DNA of 64,000 nucleotides from Epiperipatus broadwayi (GCA_028023455.1 JAQFVV010000181.1:566001-630000); one strand, 5' to 3'. Shown: positions 25,360-38,665, counted from the stretch's first letter. Notes: a model not told the origin generated them from the sequence alone. Made by a program: numbers and translations.

Positions 25360-26060
25360 CCCTTTTCCCGCGCTCGACGAGACTCCTCGTCGACATCTAA
25401 AATCACTCTAACTCAGTTCGTTTTTATACGATAAAATTCATTAAATACATATTGAATTCGTTTTTAAAAGTTCTGTACGATGGTGACATCTTCCGATTTA
25501 TTTTAGAAGTAAAAAATAAAAAAAAACGCATTTAAACCTAAACAAAGAAGGAACATTATTTGTGATTGGTTCTTAGCATGCTCTCAGCCGAAAAAGACAT
25601 TCTGATTGGCTGGAAAGAACAAAGAAACTGCCTGATCAAAGAAAATAAAGAAAAACGCTGAGATTTTCATTTCGAATACGATTTAAATTATTATTAAATA
25701 ATATTTATGGAAATTAAACATAATTTTCAGAGAGAATAATAAAAAAACAAAATTATTTTCGAAAAATATTGAAGATTTAAGTAAATATATTGAAGATGTA
25801 GTAAAAAGAAATATTTACTTTTCTATAACGTAAAAGTCGATCTTTTTGTTTACATTATAACTTTTATGTTGCCGATATAGAATATCTTAGAATAAATAAA
25901 TAGCAATTTATTTTTGAAAGAACTTTCGTTTTCTTGAGTTGAATTTAATATTATAGGCGAATATGTTTTAACAATAGGCTTTGTCTTCAGTTTGAGTTGG
26001 CCAATTAAAAGATTTGATTTTTACCTCGTACAACCAATGATTTAATTAGCGGTTTAAGGG
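25360..26060. mobile_element. Non-autonomous piggyBac element, 701 bp
   Basis: The element begins CCCTTTTCCCGC and ends GCGGTTTAAGGG, and is flanked on both sides by TTAA (25356-25359 and 26061-26064). TTAA targets and CCCTTT-type ends are hallmarks of piggyBac. Just inside the left end lies an exact subterminal palindrome, TCGACGAG-ACTC-CTCGTCGA. No transposase ORF. Removing it together with one TTAA restores the family B sequence seen in copies B1 and B2, so the junctions are certain. Confidence 0.88.
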
Positions 26061-26154
26061 TTAAAGACATGTAGATGTCTAAAAGTTTCAGATCTTCTTC
26101 TAACAATTAACTTTTAGATAAATGCTTTGCTTGAGTTGGTTTTTTAAATCTAAT

Positions 26155-26210
26155 GTCCCAACTCCTCACTGAAGAGACCCATAGGTCGAAACCGGTCTGG
26201 GAATGGGGAC
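26155..26210 (+). ncRNA. Type I hammerhead ribozyme, family B copy B3
   Basis: CTGAAGA at 26169-26175, stem II GACC/GGTC, GAAA, stem III ACCGGT, and H17 = C. One change from copy B1 (TGGGAA instead of TGGGGA) makes a mismatch in inner stem I. The core is intact, so it may keep reduced activity. Confidence 0.8.
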
Positions 26211-26383
26211 AATCCAAGATAAAAATGATTTGAATGCCTTCTCTTGTAGTAGCATTTATCATAAATAAAAAAAAAGCTTGTTTAGAGCTATTAGCACACT
26301 CTTAATTTTACATATTTGTAAGTGCAAGCTATATATAAGTCATGTGACATCTGACTTATTATTATTACTATAACTAATTGAGA

Positions 26384-27360
26384 TAAATTAAGTTTGATTC
26401 TATCTTTTTTTGTGTGCCCCATATTATAAAAATTTTTACATAATTTTATAATCATGATATTTATATATCTTGATGATACTTCTTACAAAATATTAGCTGA
26501 TGTGATTTATTGAGTAAATGCATTTAGGATAGATTGGAACAGGGAAAGAATTAGGATCATGATCATCATCATTTTTATAATTTTACTTGATGTACCAGAG
26601 CAGAAGTGATGTAGCTATTATTTATAAATTTTAAATTTAAACAAATTTTTCAAGTAGAATTTTTAGATATCAGCCAACTATAGTTGATCTGAAATCTAAT
26701 TAAAGAGTGATTAATTTAGATAAACCAGATTTATTTATTATGAATTAACTTTAATTTTAATGATTGACCTGCAATTAATACTATCATTCATTTTGTTACA
26801 ATATAAAATGGCCGTTAATTAAAAAATTATTTAATAAATATAATGGTAATTTATTATTATATACAGGATTGATAGACTGTACATAATAGTTAATTACTGT
26901 TATATTTAATATTTCTATTGTCATTATTCAAAGTAATGGTCAGTTTATTATGCTTAAATTATTTAAATTTATTTTATGTGCTTTGCATTCCATTGACATT
27001 AACCATTAAGAAACATATATATTTTAATATATGTATATATTTAAATAAGATTTGAAAATATTTTTTTAATATAATAATGATGACCATGATACAGCCACTA
27101 TTTGCAAGCCAGGCTTAATGCTTAGAACATAAGTTACTCCCAATGAAATGGACATTAAATACATATGCAAACCAGACAATATTGTATATAAAGACATTAA
27201 GACACTATTTAAACTAATAGCTAACAATAGTCTTGTGTTTGGCTAAATTTACAGGTTCGGTTCTAAACCAACAGACAAATGATGACACTACAATTAATAT
27301 GTATAATTTATTAGTTACAAAAATATACACACATGTTAATTAATAAAACATATAAATATG
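26384..27360. other. AT-rich intergenic DNA
   Basis: No gene or repeat can be supported. Confidence 0.5.
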
Positions 27361-27840
27361 GTCTATACAATTTAATGCTGAGGTGGTCATGCTGAGTAAT
27401 GGAACTCACTTCCAGCTATATAAGTAGCCTGCCTCCAAGTTCAAGTATTACTCTTGTCTTGAATTAACTCTAGTTCAGATTTATCTGGCTATGCAGGACA
27501 GCTTGCCTCGAGTCAGCTGCAGATGTAGCAGTTTCCAGTATTTAGGAGGACCTGCTTCACTGTGTGTATGTTGTGATAATGACTACAGAAAATACCTTTG
27601 CTGATGGCAGAGGGTTTATTGGAGAGCATGTTCAGTCTTTCAGGTTGACAGAAGTAATTGCTCTCTGCCTTGTCTCCAAAAAGGCTGACTATTTAATGGC
27701 ATATCCCTACCTTACTGAACACTCAGATTATGTGTGCAAACCCCAATGATGAATTTATCCCCATTGTATAATGACTGGGTGCTAGCCAATCAGGCAAGGA
27801 ATCTGAAATAGTTCACTTCTAAAGGCAAGGTCAAATATGA
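27361..27840. other. GC-richer block of unknown nature
   Basis: About 480 bases with clearly higher GC than the flanks. It contains a 61-codon frame (27564-27749) that begins MYVVIMTTENTFADG and resembles no family I know. No tRNA-like boxes, terminal repeats or target duplications were found. It could be a fossil transposon fragment, a conserved non-coding segment or an exon of a non-coding RNA. Confidence 0.35.
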
Positions 27841-28749
27841 CAAAGTTTATTACAAAATATTATAATTGTCAAACAAAATATAATATTCTTGCTCTTAAAC
27901 AAGCTGTTTTTCTAATCTTCTTTTTTTTTTATTTTTATTTTACATCCACACACAGTGGAAAACAATAGTAATAATTTGCAAGGTGTCTGAGAATTATTTT
28001 CATTAATTTTAAAAGATTAATCTTTCATTTACATATTATAATATAATATAATTTTGTAATCAAGTATATTTATCATAGAGTAAATCCCAGGCTTCTAATA
28101 CACCCTGGCTAAAATCATACATATGGCCAACCTTCACAAATATATTTATTTACATCATTAACTTAATAGAACATTCATACACATATAACTAATATGGAAT
28201 TGTTATAATCAATACTTTTCTTACAACAATAATTCTAAGGAGTGGTCACTTTAGATCTGAATTCCATTTTAACAAGCACACAAACTAATTAAGAGAGGCA
28301 ATTCTTTGAATCTGACTTCAATTTACTAGAAAAAAATGTGAATAAATTCATCTTATAGATATAATGTATAATAACTATTCAAATAGTGATCTAAAAATTG
28401 CATACATATAATAAGTGCTTTCATGCATAAAATTTTACTCATGGCAAGTATTATGAGGGTTCATTTATCTATAAATGGACTCAATTGAATTTCAAATACC
28501 AATAATCATATTACATTCATCATTTTTTTAACTCTTGGCCAAGACAAAGTCAATTGTCAAAATATATTCAACCTTTTAATGTCATATTCACTTTAGATTA
28601 ATTTATAAAAAGTATATTAATAATTTGTCAGGTTATGAAAGTGAATGAAAGTTCTTTCAAAAATAAATTTCTATTTGTTTATTGTAGAAATATTTCATAG
28701 TGGTAAAATTAAAAGCTAAACTTAGTAACGAATAAAAAGAGTTTGCTGA
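27841..28749. other. AT-rich intergenic DNA
   Basis: Nothing supportable. Confidence 0.5.
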
Positions 28750-29235
28750 TGTAAACGTTTTTTTTTTCTGTTTTACGTAATGAAAAAGTAAATATTTTTT
28801 TTGCTAAAAATTAAATATTTTTACTAAAATCTTAAATATTTTATTTTAAATAATTTAGTTTTTAGCATTATTTTACTTAAATAATTCATAATTTCTCAAA
28901 AAATACTTTATAATGGTCTAAAACACTGCTTTATCATTTTCGAATTGAAAATCTTAGTGGTCTTCTTTGATTAGGCGGTTTCTTTGTCCTTGCCAGCCAA
29001 TCAGAATGTCTTTGATGGCTGAAAGCCAATCACCGACAAGCTTCCTTCTTTGTTTAGGTTTACTGACAGTTTTATTGATTTTTTACTTGTAAAATAATTC
29101 AGAAGATGGCAGCATCTTACAGAACTTTTAAAAACCTAATGAATGACTGTAAAACGGCTATCCTAGCATTAAAAATAATGGAATTAGAGTGACATCAATC
29201 ATTGATGAAAGGTCTCATAAGCATCATTAGAAAGG
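28750..29235 (-). mobile_element. Second, older copy of the non-autonomous piggyBac element
   Basis: The reverse complement matches the element at 25360-26060 in several blocks: GCCAATCAGAATGTCTTT, AAAAAGTAAATATTT, the TTTACGT region, and the end adjoining TTAA at 29236-29239. The subterminal palindrome is mutated (ATGAAAGGTCTCAT). The distal end is missing or unrecognisable beyond about 28750. Much more diverged than the first copy. Confidence 0.7.
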
Positions 29236-29411
29236 TTAATTGAATAATACCACTTTAATTATTTATCTGACAATTTCTCATAGGAAATAAAAAAAATTTT
29301 AAACAAGATAATCTTTTAACTAAAATGTATATACTGAAGGAAAAGAAAGCAAATTTCTATATCTTAGATGTTAATAAATACTTTGCATATAATAGAGATA
29401 TATATGAGAGA

Positions 29412-29472
29412 TAATGACATGAACCAACTGATGAGTGCTATTTCAGCACAAAATGCATCTTGGGGTTCATTT
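29412..29472 (+). pseudogene. Isolated hammerhead relic related to family A (copy A9)
   Basis: CTGATGA at 29428-29434 and stem II GTGCT/AGCAC with a perfect G-C closing pair (loop ATTTC). Stem III is the palindrome ATGCAT, H17 = C, and stem I is CCAA/TTGG plus TGAA/TTCA and GACA/TGTC across internal loops. The only core defect is G12 changed to A (AAAA instead of GAAA). The rest of the family A body and the tRNA-like end are not clear around it. Confidence 0.6.
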
Positions 29473-30953
29473 GTCTTTTATTATATCTTTATTTATATGA
29501 ATTTGAAAAGAATGGGGAAATATGGAGGTGTTTATTATATCTATAAAGATATTACATACAGGACAGAGAAAGGTGAATAACTCCGTGTGTGTAAATTTAA
29601 AAAAATCAGATATATTAATCTTTAACTGAGGTTTAAAGTTTATATCTGTGCTAGAGATAATCTCTAGTTTCAAAAATGATTAGTAATAATCATTAGGGTA
29701 TTTATCTGAAATGGATGGCATCAAAGTTGTGAGTGGAGGGAGTTTGACAATGGTAAATGAAAATGTAACAAAGCTTAACCACAAATGTTGTTTTTTGGGG
29801 TTTTTTTTTTTTTTTTTGCAATATATTCAATTCAATCAATTAAATAATAAGTTATATAAACACTCTATAGATAATAACATGAAGTTTGTTAGAATTAAAT
29901 GTAGAATAAGAGATCGTAAAAGAAAACTTAAAACGGTTAATACATTAGGATAAAAGCTAGACTAAACGGTTTTATTTTTTTACTTACAAAGCTAAAGTTT
30001 TGAAGCCGGAATTCTCAGCAGTTTATTGTAGTTTTTTTTTTTTTTGCAGTCTAGTATTTCTTCCATGATAATTTCCATTAATTGATTTCATGTATGTATT
30101 ATCATATTACTTATCTCAAAAGTTTCCATAATATAATTTATGATTCTTCTTTGAAATTTGAGATTTAAATATTTTTTCTATTTTGATTTGATATTCCTTC
30201 AAAAACACCGTAGTCCATAGTCAGCTTCACCAGGTCAGATTTCAGCAGTTGATAGTTGTCCCTCTTTTCTACTCAGTTATCCTAATGAGGGTCCAATGAA
30301 GCTTGATTAAAATAAGAATTCAGACTTCCTAATTTCAAGAAAAATTGACTATATATAGTTTGTGACTTTTTGTGTTTAATACCTTAATGATCTTGTTTGT
30401 TGTATATTTGATAATCTTTTATTTTCAACAGAAAACTTCATGACCTCATTTTATTTTAATTACATAAATTGTAAAAACACTCATTATCATTTAATTGACT
30501 AAATATACAAAACACTGTAATTATTAAATTGTCTGAATTTTTCCCATGTGTTTGAATCTCATATCTCAAAATAGACTTGACTATTATTATTTTTATTATC
30601 ATCATTATCTTATTTTTAATTTAATTATTTTTTTAAAGACCTGTATATTTAATTGAGTTCTTTTTTAATATATTCCATGCATTTATTGATAAGGGAAAGT
30701 TTTAACATAATTTATATAATTTACTAGTTTCTTTTAAATTTAAATATTTTTAACAAAGCTATTATATTACTGTGTTTCATATTATTTTGCAATATGACAT
30801 TTAATAATTTATTATATCATTTCAATACATCTACTATTATTACATTTAAAATCTCTCTATATATTTAATAATGTTCACAACTCTGGAAACCAGCTTTCAA
30901 TCATGTGTAAGATCTCATGGCTGACATAGAGATGAATGTTATTATTCATTTCA

Positions 30954-30989
<36 letters not shown>

Positions 30990-31187
30990 AAAGGAGCATA
31001 TGTCCAAAACAAATAAAATCTTATGTTAAGTAAAACGTAAAAGTCTATAATTCTTTTGTATATTTTTTGTTATTTAAATAATCTAATAAAAAATATGTAT
31101 TTAAGCTATAAAATATATTACCAGTCTAATCTTATTATCTGTCTAAAAAGATTGATCTATCATGATAAAATAATTATTCAAATATCC
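29473..31187. other. AT-rich intergenic DNA
   Basis: No coding region can be supported. A (TA)n(TG)n tract lies at about 30955-30990. Confidence 0.55.
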
Positions 31188-31196
31188 ACTTTAATT

Positions 31197-31438
31197 TGTC
31201 TGAAGGTTTGTGATGATGGTATATTATTAGATGTGATATATTGGACTATTTCCATCATCTATGAGTGAATGTTGAATGTATAGAAAATGTTAAACTTTCC
31301 AAATACAAACAATTTGTTAGTAATAACACACAAAGTTGTTTGTATTTGGAAAGTTTAAATAAAGTTTAAAATTTTCTATACATTCAACTTTCACTCATAC
31401 ATAGATGATGGAAATAGTCCAACATATCACATCTACTA
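31197..31438. mobile_element. Family C inverted dimer (3' parts only)
   Basis: Two family C 3' segments face outward (GGACTATTTCCATCATC on the left, its complement on the right) with a short central spacer. The left edge extends into CTGAAGGTTTGTGATGATGG, also present at the left edge of the 55.9 kb copy. The unit is bounded by a 9-base direct repeat ACTTTAATT (31188-31196 and 31439-31447). Confidence 0.65.
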
Positions 31439-32471
31439 ACTTTAATTCTTCAAAATATTAAAACATCTTTATGGTCATATGTACCTTTTTTCAGAATGTA
31501 TTTTAAATAAATTTCTCAAATTAGCCATCTACTAGTTTCTATCAAGAACTTTCATTTATTTCTGTTATGGATTGATTTCAAATTTCTTAATATATTTCTC
31601 TTCATATTTTACTAAGTATTCAAAATTTTCAATAATCATTACTATTAAAAAGATAAAAAGAAAACTTTGATCCAGTGCTGTGAGGATTCCATGGCAAAAA
31701 TCATACTTTTTCTGTATAAATTTTCATTAACTATAGATATACATTATTGGTTTATTCAAATATCTACTATTTATACTTTTCTGATTCTAAAGAAATATTA
31801 GGATGTCAATTAATTCAGATTAAGTTAATTTTATCGACCATATCTTTGATCTCAAACAATAAATAAAGATGTTCTAAGTTCAGATCTATTTATCTTAAGA
31901 CACTAATATTTATTAAGTTAATCAAAAATTTCACTTTACATTTATTAACTGAGCTCATTGAATATATTAATCAATAGAATACTTACAAATGCCACAAACA
32001 ATGTAACAGTTGTCCTTACAATTAAATGACTTTTTTTTTTTTTTGGATTAAAAGTATTTTCAGCAAACATTTATTCTAATTTATTTTGAAATAATCTTCA
32101 CAAAATAAACCAATTATGCATTAACATTTTCATTAGCATGTTAATAAATAAAGCATACTTTTTATGAATAATTAATGTTTTATTTTTTAATTTATTCCTA
32201 TCATATTTGCCAATGATGTAGATATCTTTTATTTACAATTCCCTGAAAAACATATTGCTTTACCAATAATAATTGAATTTAATCTGCAGTTTTGAAATTT
32301 TTTAATTTAATGTAAATTATAAAACAAAAATATGAAATAATGTAGATTTAATGACAAATTAATGTTATTGCAACTTATGGGCAATATTGATGTGCTTTTA
32401 ATACGACTAAATTAAAATGTTTTCAGTAATTATTTGTAATTCAATTGTTACTAATTTCTGAGCCAACATAA

Positions 32472-32712
32472 TATTTGGTAAAATGAAAATACAGACAAGG
32501 TAGTTTTTTTTTAATATTTAGATTTATTACTGCCTAGCATGCTTTCAATATATTTTTATTACATCATATTCATGGCATTTAATCACACTACTATAAGCCA
32601 TGAATATAATATAGTAAAAATATATTAAAAGCATGCTAGGCAGTAATAAAACTAAATATTAAACAAAACTATATTTTCTGTGAGCATTTTCATTTTACCA
32701 GATATTTCAATA
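32472..32712. repeat. Hairpin element with about 105-base arms
   Basis: The inner 65 bases of the two arms are almost identical (for example ATTACTGCCTAGCATGCTTT and its complement). The outer parts (GGTAAAATGAAAAT) are more diverged, and the loop is about 20 bases (near 32578-32600). No ORF. Structure typical of a MITE. Confidence 0.65.
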
Positions 32713-35700
32713 ATTATGTTCATTATTTATTTTAATTTCATACAATGTGATTGATATAATTATCAAGTATAATATGTGTTATTTAAAATGCAATTATTTT
32801 AAGATTTAGTACAATTTTACATAATAATACCATTGTAATACATTTTATTCTATTTTTTTATATAACTACCTCAATCCCAAATGAGTTTCTGTGTTTATAG
32901 AGACCCTGGTGAATAGTAAAGTCTCTCACATTTAAACTTGTTAATTATACTTAAAAAATCACAAAATTCTCTTTTTCATTTCAAGAGAAGAATTTTGTTT
33001 ATATCAATAATTAATGTTTTGAAAACTTTGTATATTAAAAAGTTAAATTTCACTTGAAAAAAGCTTACTTAATTTTAGTTGATTAAGCCATTCATGCATT
33101 TATATTTTTAATTTAGTTTCACAATGTCTTCATTTAGGAAGCTTTGAATTTTCACATATTTTATTAGTAAATTTGATAAAATGAGAAAGTTTATTTTATA
33201 TAGCCTAATAAATTAAGTAAATGATTTTTAAAGCATTGATTTTAATATATACGATGACTTTTGGATATTATTATTTTTATTTATCAAAATTGTTATTATT
33301 TAATCTCATAGTAAATCTGTATTTCAAAAATGTACTCAACTATTTTGTTATTTTTATTATAATGTGAATTTATAAATAAAAATAATATGCAAATTTATTT
33401 TAACTTTATTATCTACTTTGATCTTTGACTTTGACTTTTAATTCATAAAGCCCAAAACACTTATTATTTAATCTTATAAAGAAATTTCAACTACTGTTCT
33501 CAGTATTACTCCTGTGAAATATGATTAAATTCTTGTGAATGATGGTTTCTTTTTTATACTCAATAATACTCCTATATTTATTTCATTATATATCCTGCTC
33601 AATTTACAAAAATTGTATTATTTTATTTAAAATGCTCTAGAGACTAAAATCTTAAAGTTGTCTGGCTGCTTTGGTAAATAATGTAAGGGTTACACTTACA
33701 TTTCATTTATATCCTAATTTTAGTTAAATAAATAAAAGTTTTTAAATAAAATGTTCTGAAGTTTGTTAATGAAAACAGAAATAATGCTTAAAAGTTTTCC
33801 ATTTTCATGAACATTGCAACTTATTTATTATAAATAATAAGACTAATTAATTCAACAATTTTCATTTTCTTGAATGATTAAATTTTAAAACTATGTATGG
33901 GTAACAATCAAATCTTTTTTTTTAAAGTTTTTTTTTTAATATTGCAATGTCTAACACTTGTTATAATAAAAAGAATTTTAGACAAACAAAATTCTACAAA
34001 TAAATTAAGCAGAATCAGTAAAATAATTTATTTAACTTGTAATAAACATTCTACATTTTTGAACATTAGTTAGGTGATTCTAAGTAAATTTTTAAAAATC
34101 TATTTTTAGCTAAGAAAGACATTTCTATTTACTTTCCATTTTTCACTAAAAACTAATTTTTGAATAACATCTGTTTTAAACTATAACAAACAATTGAAAT
34201 ATCTTTACTAACAAAACTGATCAACCAGAAACTCATCTGGAGCTGTAGAATACAACACTTCTATCTAATGTTATTATTCAAGCTTACTATAGATGGTATT
34301 GAAGTAAGGAAAACTGAATAAATTGTCACTCCTAAAAGCATATAGTTAATGTAAGAGAAGAAAAGTCATGACAAGATTTGGTGGTCTTAGACCATACCTC
34401 CATATGGTTTTTTTTTTTAAAAAATTTATCAATTTCGTAAATAGTGAAAGCAAAAAATACAGTTCAAAAGTAGTTCAAGTTTTACAATTTTATAAATATT
34501 TAAGATAAATATAATACTTTCATTATAAAATATATCAAGGACTAATCTAATAAAAACATATTTGTACCAGATATGTTATATTTAAAAATGCTATGCCTTT
34601 TTATATATAAATTGAATCGTATTTTATTTTGTCGGCCAGTTTTTTATTTCCCGAATAGACGAATAAAATTTAAATTTTATTTAATAGCGTTTTTCTGTAT
34701 TAATTTCTTATTAGATTTAATTATTAGTTTTTCATTTCATCATTATATATATATATAGGTAAGTAAATATATAGAGAGGATATAAAGTTAGTTAGATAAG
34801 CATTTACAGTATTGTTGTATATTTAATTAAATTAACAAATTAATGTTCATGTGTGTATATATATGTCCAATGCTTGTTTATGTTTTGTTCATGTGTAAGG
34901 ACAGGCAGATTATTTTTGAAAATCATGAGCAAAAATTGGACTGTTATGTAATGATATCATCACTATTGCAGCTAATGCGTTCCAAACATTTTAGTAACTG
35001 TGACGTTGTTGAAACGTCATCAAAAAATTTTAAACATCATGCATAGTGATATTACAAATCATGTCTGTTTTAGGACTATTATCTTGTAGATTTTTTTTAT
35101 CATGAATGATCTTCTACAAAAAAAAAATACAGTTTGACATCTTTAGCCATAAAATATTTGTGTAATTTTACTTTTACTTTTAATTGTTTTTGAATCTATT
35201 TATTACAATTGTTGTTTTTTTTTTTTTTGTTTCTAAAATCAAAATGACTCTGCACAAAAAGTGTGTGACTCTGAGTTCAAACACAACTTATTTGAACACA
35301 TTTTGCCATAATTTAGTGACTAGAGAATGTATATTTAGAAGAGTGTGCAAATAAACAATGCAGTAATTTATTTTGATTATTTGCTTTTTAAATTTAAATA
35401 AGACTCTATTTGTAAATAATTAAATATTTATCTTGAAATGTTTATTTTTATAAAAAAAAATAATTACAACACATAATAAATAAAATTTATACATATATGT
35501 ATAGGTATTTAATATATAATTGATTTTAAAATATTTTAAATGTAAAAATGTATCATCAAATTTTAAATGAGACCTCTGTTGCTAGTATTTGTCTTCGGTT
35601 GTAGCCAAAATAATATAATGTATACAGTATTCAATTATTTAATTTTGAAATATATTTCAGAATACCATATCTGTTTACAATAATTATATTATCATAAGCT

Positions 35701-38665
35701 GGCATAAATGAAAATAAATATATCTTAATTGATAAGTTATTTGACAAATTCTACATAGACATGGCGATTTTTATTTATAATTGCTTTTTAAACTGTACTC
35801 TTTGTTTTGTTTTTTTGACAAATGATTTATTATTATTAAATAAACAAGTAGATATCACACTTTCCTATTACTGAGTGCAAGAAATTTCTGAGAATTAACT
35901 TCTAGTATTATAACTGGCACTTTAAAATAATACTTTGCTTTTTTATAAGAAATTAGTTGACTTATTGCAACTAAAATTTACAAGTTATCTTATAAGAAAG
36001 ATTTATTAAATATATCTCATAATCTCAATTTCGATGCCTTATAATGAATATTGTTTAAATACTGCTATATAAATTGTAATTTTGCTGAAAATAATAGCAA
36101 TTTATCATTATTAACAAAGAAGTACCATTATTGATAATAACATTCTTTTCTAAAAGGTGCTTTAAAATGATAAATTCTCATAAACCACTTAGTATATAAA
36201 ATCTTTAAACAGATCTAACATGAATTTAAGACAGTTTCGACAAGTATGTTTAAATTTTCTCAAGATCAGCATTTGTAACATTAATGAATGAACTGAGAAT
36301 TATTATAATAAATGAGAAATATATTTCAGTATTCTTTAGTTAAAGATGTAAACTTTATTATCATTAATCACAATATATATAAAATAAACAAATTGATCTT
36401 ATTCTATATGTTTTGGCTACAACTAGTATTATCAGTTAAAAATAAATAAATTACAAAAAACTATTAGTGTATAAAGTGTAAATATGTTAAGACACTGTAA
36501 CTATTATTATGTATGTATAATGAATAGAATATTTAAAAAGTAAATAGTGCATTGTTTCAATATAAGAAAACTTTTTTTCCTAAAATGTTGTTATTCTCCT
36601 GAAAATAGAGTTGTTAAAAAAGCTTTTTTATATTGAAACAATATTTTTGTTGCTGAATAATATTTAGATGTTATTTATTAGTATGCAAAAAAACAACAAC
36701 ATAATAAATTATATATTCCTTTTTCTTTTATGATTATACATATATAACAATCTTATACTGATGTTACTACTTCAAAAACATGTTTTTATATGTTTAGGCC
36801 TAAAAATATTATATTTTTCTTAGAAATAAATTTTAAATAGATAAAATTTAAATAAAGATTTTAAAAAAATTTTTTTTATATAAATTAAAAACTTTTGAGT
36901 TAAGAATATAAGACATTATAACAATTAAACTTAGATTTATGATTAAAACATTCCAATAAAGTAGTAGTATTTTTTTTATTTTTTACTTTTTAATATTGCT
37001 AAATATTACTGTTGTTTATTACGTTTAACTGTATTTTATTTTAATAATGAAAAAATTAATTTAATAGCGTTGCATCTAAAATAAATTGTTTGATGTAAAA
37101 ATTATAGAATTTGTTACATTAGGTTTTAATGTAAAACTTCAAAAGCAAAAAAAAAATGGCAAAATTTACTTTCTGTAAAGCTATTTTTTAAATAATATAT
37201 ATAGATTTAATTATTTTGATTTCTGTTTGGTGTGTACAATCGTTTTGATGATAATGTTTTGATTTTATAAAAACTAAATATTTGATTTTGGTTTATATTA
37301 TTTTTATCCTTTGATTTAACTGAGGCTATTAATTGGGCCGAAAATCTTATTAGAAAATCTTACTATTCGTAGTAAATCTTATGTAAAAAAAATAGTTTTA
37401 TTTAAAATATTCAGAATAGAAACTATAAATTATATGAAATGGACAAATTATAAAGAAATACATTGTACTTGGTATTAATAATTAAGTTAATTGTAAATAG
37501 TTATTAGCTTACATGAAAACTGTATTTACATGTAATATTTTCATGTAATATTAAGTGTAATGTTTTATTTCCAATGTAACACTGCTATATCCTGCTTTAA
37601 AAAAATACAAATACTAAGGGCTTCCATTTCCATTTTAACTGTCTATATATCTATATATCCATGTACACATAAATGTATTAATGTAAGCACAGTAAATAAA
37701 CTGCTTTAATATATTATTGGTCTTGGCTTTTATTTATATATATATTTTTAATAATTATTATCGTCTTGTTATTATTTGATTTATTTCTATTTATTATTTT
37801 TACTTTTTTTTTTTACTATATAAATGTTGTATAAAATATCTACATTTAATAAATGTTATTTTTATCAATTATTTTGTAATTTCTTATATGCTGACTGTTA
37901 ATTCTGTAACGCAAGCTCTCTTGGAGAAGTAGGCTTACTTTTATCATCTATTTCATATTTAACTTTTATCACTTTCTTAAACTGTTATCCAGTTAATTCT
38001 ATATTGCAAGCTTTCTTGGAAAGTTATATTTAATATTCTTGATCCCACTTTGTAAAAAATAAATATTATTAATTTTAAATATTCTCAATCTACTCTTAAT
38101 AGTAATAGAATAATGGTAACAGTAAAAGTAATTACTTGTAGCATCAGACACAGTAATAAAATATATAAATTGCTGTTAAAACTGTACAAAATTCATATTA
38201 CAAAGTTTATAACATAATTTTTTATGTATATTAAATCCTCTACTTATTTTTAGAATTCGGTGCAATGTAATATACAGACACTAACAAATTTCTGATGATT
38301 AAGATAATTTTCATCTTAAAACAGAGTAACAAAACAGCCATTAAACAAAGTAGATTTAGAAAAATAGAAAAAAATTACATCAAAAAACCAATTTCAAGCC
38401 AAAAGTTGCTTTTCAAAAATTCATTATTTCAGTTATCTACTAAAATTCTAGTTTCATTTGATTTAAACTGAAAATATTTTCACAAAATATTGAAGATAAT
38501 TTTGTTCTTTTACCATAGTATTGATCATAGATATATATAAATATTTCACAAATTTTAATTTGTATATTGTTTTTGTATTGTTTTATTCCTAAATTTATAT
38601 ATTTATTTTTAACTATTATTAATTAATAATAGTTCAAACATAAATGAAATTAAAGTAGAAATTAG
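32713..38665. other. Long AT-rich gene-free stretch
   Basis: No exon, RNA gene or large repeat can be supported over about 6 kb. The 60-80 codon frames at 34573-35046 look like AT-rich chance frames. One short hairpin is listed separately. Confidence 0.55.
36551..36642. repeat. Short hairpin with about 30-base arms
   Basis: ATTGTTTCAATATAAGAAAA at the left is mirrored by TTTTTTATATTGAAACAAT at the right, around a loop of roughly 30 bases. MITE-like. Confidence 0.55.

Larger units (their letters stand above)
24970..26368. mobile_element. Inverted dimer of family B (copies B2 and B3), one insertion
   Basis: B2 is on the - strand (24970-25330) and B3 on the + strand (25331-26368, split by a piggyBac insertion). 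Their 5' parts meet at about 25330 and their 3' ends face outward. The dimer is bounded by a perfect 15-base direct repeat, TATAACTAATTGAGA, at 24955-24969 and 26369-26383, so it integrated as one unit. Confidence 0.78.

Noticed and set aside
25360-26060. Considered as a host regulatory insertion because of its higher GC ends
   Set aside because: TTAA duplications and CCCTTT-type inverted ends identify it as a piggyBac derivative.
35600-36425. Inverted GTTGTAGCCAAAA motifs about 820 bases apart, as possible ends of a transposon
   Set aside because: The match is short and does not extend, and no target duplication or internal signal supports an element.
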